64,000 nucleotides of DNA from Bactrocera neohumeralis. Its lineage: Eukaryota; Arthropoda; Insecta; Diptera; Tephritidae. Shown in pieces: positions 58,945 to 64,000 of this stretch. The position numbers and the translations under genes were made by a program. The stretch lies in assembly GCF_024586455.1 (NCBI RefSeq), contig NC_065922.1, positions 15,000,089 to 15,064,088 on the forward strand. The letters are read 5' to 3'. The notes under the pieces were generated by a model. The model made no database searches and had not been told where the DNA came from. It saw only the letters and a program-made list of their open reading frames with translations. Each line of letters begins with the position of its first letter. Position 1 is the first letter of the stretch.

Positions 58945-60640
58945 AACATTTAGAGGTTGACGTTGTTGTTGGTGTTAATGCTGGTTTCAAGATAGACGTT
59001 CTAATATAGAAAGACTTCTTCGATTTCGAAGTTATGAATGTCGACAGTGACGTGAGAGCCAAGTTGCGAGTGCGACGACGATCTTGTTTGATGACAGAAG
59101 ATGTTTCGTCTTGTCCTCGTTCATTGCATATACCTTTTTCTTTTGCATCCTTATCCAGTCGACAGAAAGCAGAACTAACAGTTGAAAAAGTCGCAAAATA
59201 GGGAGTTGCCTTGTCTGAAACCTCGTTTGGTAACGAACGGCTCGGAGAGGTCCTTCCCGATCCTGACGGAGCTTTTGGTGTTACTCAACGTCAGTTTACA
59301 CAGCCGTATTACTTTTGCGGGGATACCAAATTTAGACATAGCAGCATAAAGGCAGCACCTTTTCGTACTGTCAAAAGCTGCTTTGAAATCGACGAAGAGG
59401 TGGTGCGTGTTGATTCTCTTTTCACGGGTCTTTTCAAGATTTGGCGCATGGTGGATATTTGGTCAGTTGTTGATTTTCCAGGCCTGAAGCCACATTGATA
59501 AGGTACAATCAGTTTGTTGACGGTGGACGAAGATCCTTATATGCGATATTGAGCTTATCTCACAGTCATTGACACAGATTGTGGTGTCTCCCGTTTGTGG
59601 ATTGGGTAGAGTACGCTTAAATTCCAATCGTCGGGCATGCTTTCGTCTGACCATATTCTACAAAGAAGCTGATGCATGTTCCTTATTGGCTTTTCGTATT
59701 TGTATAGATCGGCTGGCAATCCATCGGCCCCGGCGCTTTGTTGTTCTTCAGATGGGTGATTACTATTCGAACTTCTTCATGGAACGGGAAATAGAACGTC
59801 CACTCCATCTTCTTCGATTGGGAAATCGGTTTCACCATCTCCTGGTGTTATACTTTCTGGAAAAGTGTTTCCTCCATAGTTTCAGTATGCTCTGGCGATC
59901 AGTCACTAGATCAACTCTGGGAGTTCTACAATCATCCTTTCGTAGAATTTTTGAGCATTACCCCTGTCGGCCAGCTTGTCAAGCTCTTCATACTCACGCC
60001 TTTCGGCCTCTCTATTTTTTGTCTGAAAATACGTCTCGCTTCCCTCTTATACTCTCGGAATCTTTCCCATCCCGCACATTTTATGTTCGTTTGTAACGCT
60101 GCGAGGTAGGCAGTCAGGTTTCTCTCCACTGCGGCACGGCACTCCAAATCAAACCAGCTGTTCGTTTGCCTTTTCAATCAATGGTTTTGTTTGCAGTTAT
60201 ACGTAAGGAACTTGAAATGTCGTCCCACAGTTCCGTTATACCGAGTTGCTGATGAGTGCAAGTCGAGTAGAAAATCGTTCGGCTGTCTGTTCTGATTGCA
60301 GCTTCTCGCCGTCGAACCTTCCCTGTGTTTGTGACGTGTGACCGATTCAATGTTAGGACTACGCCTGTCTAAAAACCTGAAGACGTGGCTTCCGTCTATC
60401 ACAACATGGTCGATTTGAGTGGTGGTTTTTCGATCCGGAGACATCCAGTAGCTCGATGTAATTTCCTTTGCTGGAATTTAGTACTACGGATAACCATATT
60501 TCGGGTCCGACGAAGTCGATCAACCTCAACCCATTTGGGATGTTTCATCATGGAGACTAAATTTACCGACCGTTGTGCCAAGGATACCTTCTTCAGAAAT
60601 GCTGTTATATGAAAAGAGAAAATGGTTGTAATCCGACTTC
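58945..60640 (-). mobile_element. RTE-type LINE copy 7, longest
   Basis: From left (3') to right (5'): VDNF-YLG-like region at 58945-59100, palm remains at 59200-59470 (complement of the RQGD region), the linker at 59700-59920, and frame 59932-60177 with SWFDLECRAAVERNLTAYLA and WERFREYKREARRIFRQKIE. Next come frame 60178-60444 with MSPDRKTTTQIDHVVIDG and frame 60399-60581 with RNMVIRSTKFQQRKLHRATG, the end of the endonuclease domain with its DH motif. YADD and the 5' half of the endonuclease are missing. Confidence 0.87.
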
Positions 60641-62465
60641 GTCCATTTAGTTGTCAATAAACAATTTTTCGAAATAAGTTATTACAAAATGTGGGCCAAG
60701 CGCAAAGAGTTGAAAAAATTAGTGCTCAGCCTTCGAAGCTGCATTTAAAGATACTCAGATGTACCAGCAAGCTGTTCATACATCCCCTAAAAAACTCAAC
60801 AGCACAGTAAAGTCTGCATAAATTTGTAAAATGTGTATTCCTGCCAACGTCATTGCAATCAAATTTTTTTCCGAGTCTACGGTTTTGTTGCGGCCAAATT
60901 AGAGGTTTAAAATTTCCACCAAAAGCGTTTTTTGTTGTTTTTTCGCTTCACTTTTTGATAATAGCTCGCACTCAATAGTTTTTCACCCTTGAACCTCGAA
61001 GCTTGTGCTCACTGCTGAGTGACGGCATTGGCACGGCATAAAAAGCTACAGAAAGACTACATATGAGTTGGATATTCCGTCTGTTTGGCTGCAGTATTCT
61101 ATGTACAATGTGTCTGAATAGTTAGGGTAGTGGATGACCTGTAGGAAAAACCGGTTTAAGATAAACATTTTAGATGGTCAATATACAGACGGAGTGATAC
61201 AGAAAGTAGTAGTAGAGTATATTGGGAAAAGAGTACTTAAGATAACATAATGTCGAAGGATAAATAGAACCCTAAGTACCTACTAGAGCTACTTCAATAT
61301 ATTTTTAAAAGATACTCTTACGAGATTACATAGTTGAAAACCATTTTTCTCAAAACAACGGCCTTATTAGTTGGAATTGTCAGTTTCGTACAGCTTGAGC
61401 CACATTTATTTGCATTCGCGCAATTTTTTCCTACAGGTCTTACTTGGCAAATCAGCATATGCCGAAAAATGTGTGCTGGCGCATCAGAATTTTGTTTTCA
61501 TGTAAACGGGATGCGTATACCACTTGGCGCCACAAGCCATTCGACACTCGGTACTTCCCTTTCCTGTTATATTTTCGGTTGCTCAGCTTCCTTCTCTTCT
61601 CCACATTTTTTCAACTGCTACTGTCAATTTGTAAATACAGTTCGTTGCTAAAACGGAGTCCCTTCTATATTTCAGTTTACAGAATTCATTTTAGCTACTC
61701 TTCTATTTCGTTTCATGCATATCTCTGCTTTTAGTTTTGCTGTTGTTTTTGCAGCTGGCTATTCAGCCATAAGCATTGAGTGCTATTGCAATTACCTCTA
61801 GTATAGAGGTTACCCAACTACAAGCTTTTCGACTAGTTTAAATGGGTGACAGGCAGAGCCAATTAATTTAAGTGGACTTTAGATGTTTCTACCAAAGTTT
61901 GGCGGCCCCATCTGAAAAGCCGGAATGTTTTAGTCAGTTAGAGTTTAAACATTAAGTATCAGATTTAGATAAGTAAATCCTTAGAACAAGGTTTCAACTA
62001 CCTCTCATTGGAACCCTGTGGAACCGAGCTTTAACTACATCTCATTGGAATGTAGGTTCGTATTCCCCAAAAAATTAGCAATCCGCAATAGAATCTAAAT
62101 TTAATAAAGAAGATCGTTCGGATAAAATAAGAATCTACTAAGTCCTCAAGTTTATCAGTTTATATCCGAAATAGAAGAAGAATCTATTTTGCGGTGTTTC
62201 TCCCGGGTTCCTTCTTAAAAAATTAACGTGTCCTACGACGAAAGGGTAGACGGATGTTTATTTCTTGATTCCGTCTTGAAAAAGCAGACTGTTCGATGTT
62301 GAATCAAAACTTTGGTTATATTCAATATTCGTGCTTCGAACTATTCTTAGATCAGCTTTTGCTAGTTTAGCTTTCATCGGGTTCTTAAAAGCCTTCAGTT
62401 TCCTTAGACCAGAATTTCAGCAGTAGTAGTAGGTTAATTTCGTGAATATATTTTACAGGGGACAT
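60641..62465. other. Unique non-coding stretch
   Basis: No transposon was recognised. The plus frame 61334-61651 (105 codons) begins with a signal-like hydrophobic stretch and has several cysteines, but no promoter, start context or family supports it. Confidence 0.4.
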
Positions 62466-62469
62466 CATC

Positions 62470-63365
62470 TCGGCACTTCCTTCATCTTGCCTATCCCATT
62501 TTATGAGACTAAAGCTTAATCGTCTTAACACTTACTTATTTAGCCGTAATCATTTGAAATACCTAGGGCTTATGCTTTATAGAAAGCTTTCATGGAGGCC
62601 AAATATTGAGAAGAGAGTAAGGAAAGCATCGGTTACCCTATATTGCTGTGAAGGATCTATAGGGAAAGGTGCGGATTGTCAGCCAAAAATGTTGTATCTA
62701 ATCGACATCTCGGGTGCACCATGGACTACACAAATAATACGCCTAATGCCATTTAAACGTAGCTCACGTGAACATTGTCGGCAGGCTGCGAAGGTTGTTT
62801 TAAAGCTCACAGAAGCTGGGTATATGAATAGGTCTGACAAAGGACACGCTGAAATTTTGTCTTTCTTCAACTGCATTCCTAAAAATTTGGATCACTGCGT
62901 TGCAGAGGCCACTCGTGTCGACTTTTCGCTTGGGTGCCTGGTCACAGCGGGATTGCTGGCAAATGCAAAGCCGATGAGCTAGAGGGTGAATTTTGCCCCA
63001 CTCATATCGGAATGGAACCGAGTTGATTCTCCACTGGCGTCTTGCGTTCTACCATTGTACCTATCTCGTCAGATGCTAGTTGCCAAAGTTGTATGGAAAG
63101 GGATGAGGTGGAAATATCCAGGTACATTTTTTCCCCTTGTACAGGCTTAGTAAGACTTAGGTTGAAACATCTCGGTGGTTTTACCTGCTTGCGAACCAGA
63201 GGACATATCCGACATTGATATCAAATTTGCTATAGGCTCAAAGCGCTTCGTCGATTTGTTAGGGTCTAATAAATTGGAATTTTTTAGATACCACAACGTA
63301 CCGGTGTTCTGAGCTATCCAAATAGGATCCCACTTAGCATCGGCCTCTTAACCTAACCTAAGCTA
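62470..63365 (+). mobile_element. I/R1-type LINE, fragmented reverse transcriptase to tail
   Basis: The plus frame 62503-62982 reads HLKYLGLMLYRKLSWRPNIE, KRVRKASVTLYCC, then joins directly to SSREHCRQAAKVVLKLTEAG and LDHCVAEATRVDFSLGCL. Frame-shifted sequence after it reads WVPGHSGIAGNAKADELEG (RNase H end, about 62930-62985), then CQSCMERDEVEISRYIFSPC (C-terminal Cys/His domain, about 63070-63140) and LRLKHLGGF. It ends with CTTAACCTAACCTAA at 63348-63362. A deletion lies between the reverse transcriptase end and RNase H. Confidence 0.86.
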
Positions 63366-63670
63366 AAGCAGTCAGAAGACTGTGATTAAAGCTTCTTGGA
63401 TATCATATCTTCGGTAAATTTGCTGGGATCCATTTTTCGGCCCCAACAAGTTTGTGATAAGCTCAAAAAGCTTAATCGGTACATAAGGAATGGTTAATAC
63501 ATACCTAGGGGTTTAAACAACACAAAAGATTTTAATTATCTAAGAGAGACGGAGCTCGTGGCACCGAAACCTAACTTATGGATCAGCGATCGCTGATCAG
63601 CCACTACAAACCTAATTTCAACGAGTGTGAAATATATTAAATATTAATAGATACCTACAAAAAGCATTAG
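63366..63670. other. Unrecognised spacer
   Basis: Nothing identifiable. gatcagcgatcgctgatc at 63582-63599 is a perfect 18-base palindrome. Confidence 0.45.
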
Positions 63671-63674
63671 CTTC

Positions 63675-64000
63675 TTATATAAGAATTGTTCTTCTTTATA
63701 GGAGTAGAGACCGATTAAGCGGTTGTAGCTGAGTTTATCGCATCCGAAGCTGTTTAAGCTTTTTCATTGGTAGTGTTTTTTACGTGGCGGGTCTCAAACC
63801 CAGCGCACAACCCTGCGGAAGTATGATTCGCTCTCTCACTTTAGTTCGCCTTCAAATGAATGTTTTTTGGCTATCCAGAGGATACTTGGTCAAAGACCGG
63901 AAGTAGTGAGCTGCTTGAGCCATATGTAAAAGAATCGTTTCTGGCCACTGCCAAGTGAATGGCACTCAGAGAACTTTCCTCACTTGCGCGAACTTCTACA
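63675..64000 (-). mobile_element. RTE-type LINE copy 8, 3' fragment plus adjoining repeat
   Basis: gttcttctttataggagtag at 63688 and gcggttgtagctgagttt at 63719 match the 3' ends of the other RTE copies in the same (minus) orientation. From about 63766 the sequence differs from those copies (ttacgtggcgggtctcaaac) and may be another element running out of the window. Confidence 0.65.

Noticed and set aside
61334..61651. 105-codon plus frame with a signal-like start and many cysteines
   Set aside because: No promoter, poor start context, no family resemblance and an overlapping frame of similar length, so it is probably chance.
63795..63825. ggcgggtctcaaacccagcg as a tRNA-type B box or SINE
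   Set aside because: It resembles GGTTCGAATCC only loosely; no A box at the right distance and no cloverleaf could be drawn.

Overview
This is a nuclear window from an insect, most likely a tephritid-type fruit fly (Bactrocera, Zeugodacus or Ceratitis kind). Evidence: the base composition and short GT-AG introns of higher flies; (CAA)n and (CA)n tracts typical of fly non-coding DNA; and dense degenerate mariner/IS630-type transposons and RTE-type and I/R1-type LINEs whose encoded residues match insect families. The tephritid assignment rests on recalled resemblance of dispersed repeats and was not checked by any search.

Only two cellular coding units can be supported. The first is a complete two-exon gene at 3897-4549 (+) for a secreted, extremely glycine-rich structural protein of 192 residues, with a core promoter (3817-3853), a 74-base intron and a poly(A) signal (4644-4649). 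The second is a candidate 5' coding exon on the minus strand at 7402-7520, with an ATG in good fly context and a consensus splice donor. It would start an unidentified gene running to lower coordinates and out of the window.

Layout: 1-5640 holds the end of a dispersed repeat, mariner and LINE scraps, the glycine-rich gene bracketed by a roughly 300-base direct repeat, and a TAACATAAC-type satellite. 5700-8000 is CA- and CAA-rich with the candidate minus exon. 8030-9780 is a very A-rich, almost C-free block. 10380-16010 is rich in local tandem duplications (119-base, exact 154-base, 197-base and 287-base periods) and carries a 440-base inverted-repeat element with TA flanks. 17040-64000 is a graveyard of transposons separated by unique-looking non-coding stretches.

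Eight RTE-type LINE copies all lie on the minus strand. Transposase relics are minus in 10 of 11 cases. I/R1-type LINE fragments are mixed (4 plus, 3 minus). None of the transposons appears able to move: frames are broken, catalytic parts are missing, and one element carries another repeat inside it. No tRNA, rRNA, CRISPR or bacterial-type operon was seen. No clearly new biological system was found; the best leads are the minus-strand exon, the strand bias of the transposons, the exact 154-base array and the TA-flanked element with an internal 12-base satellite.
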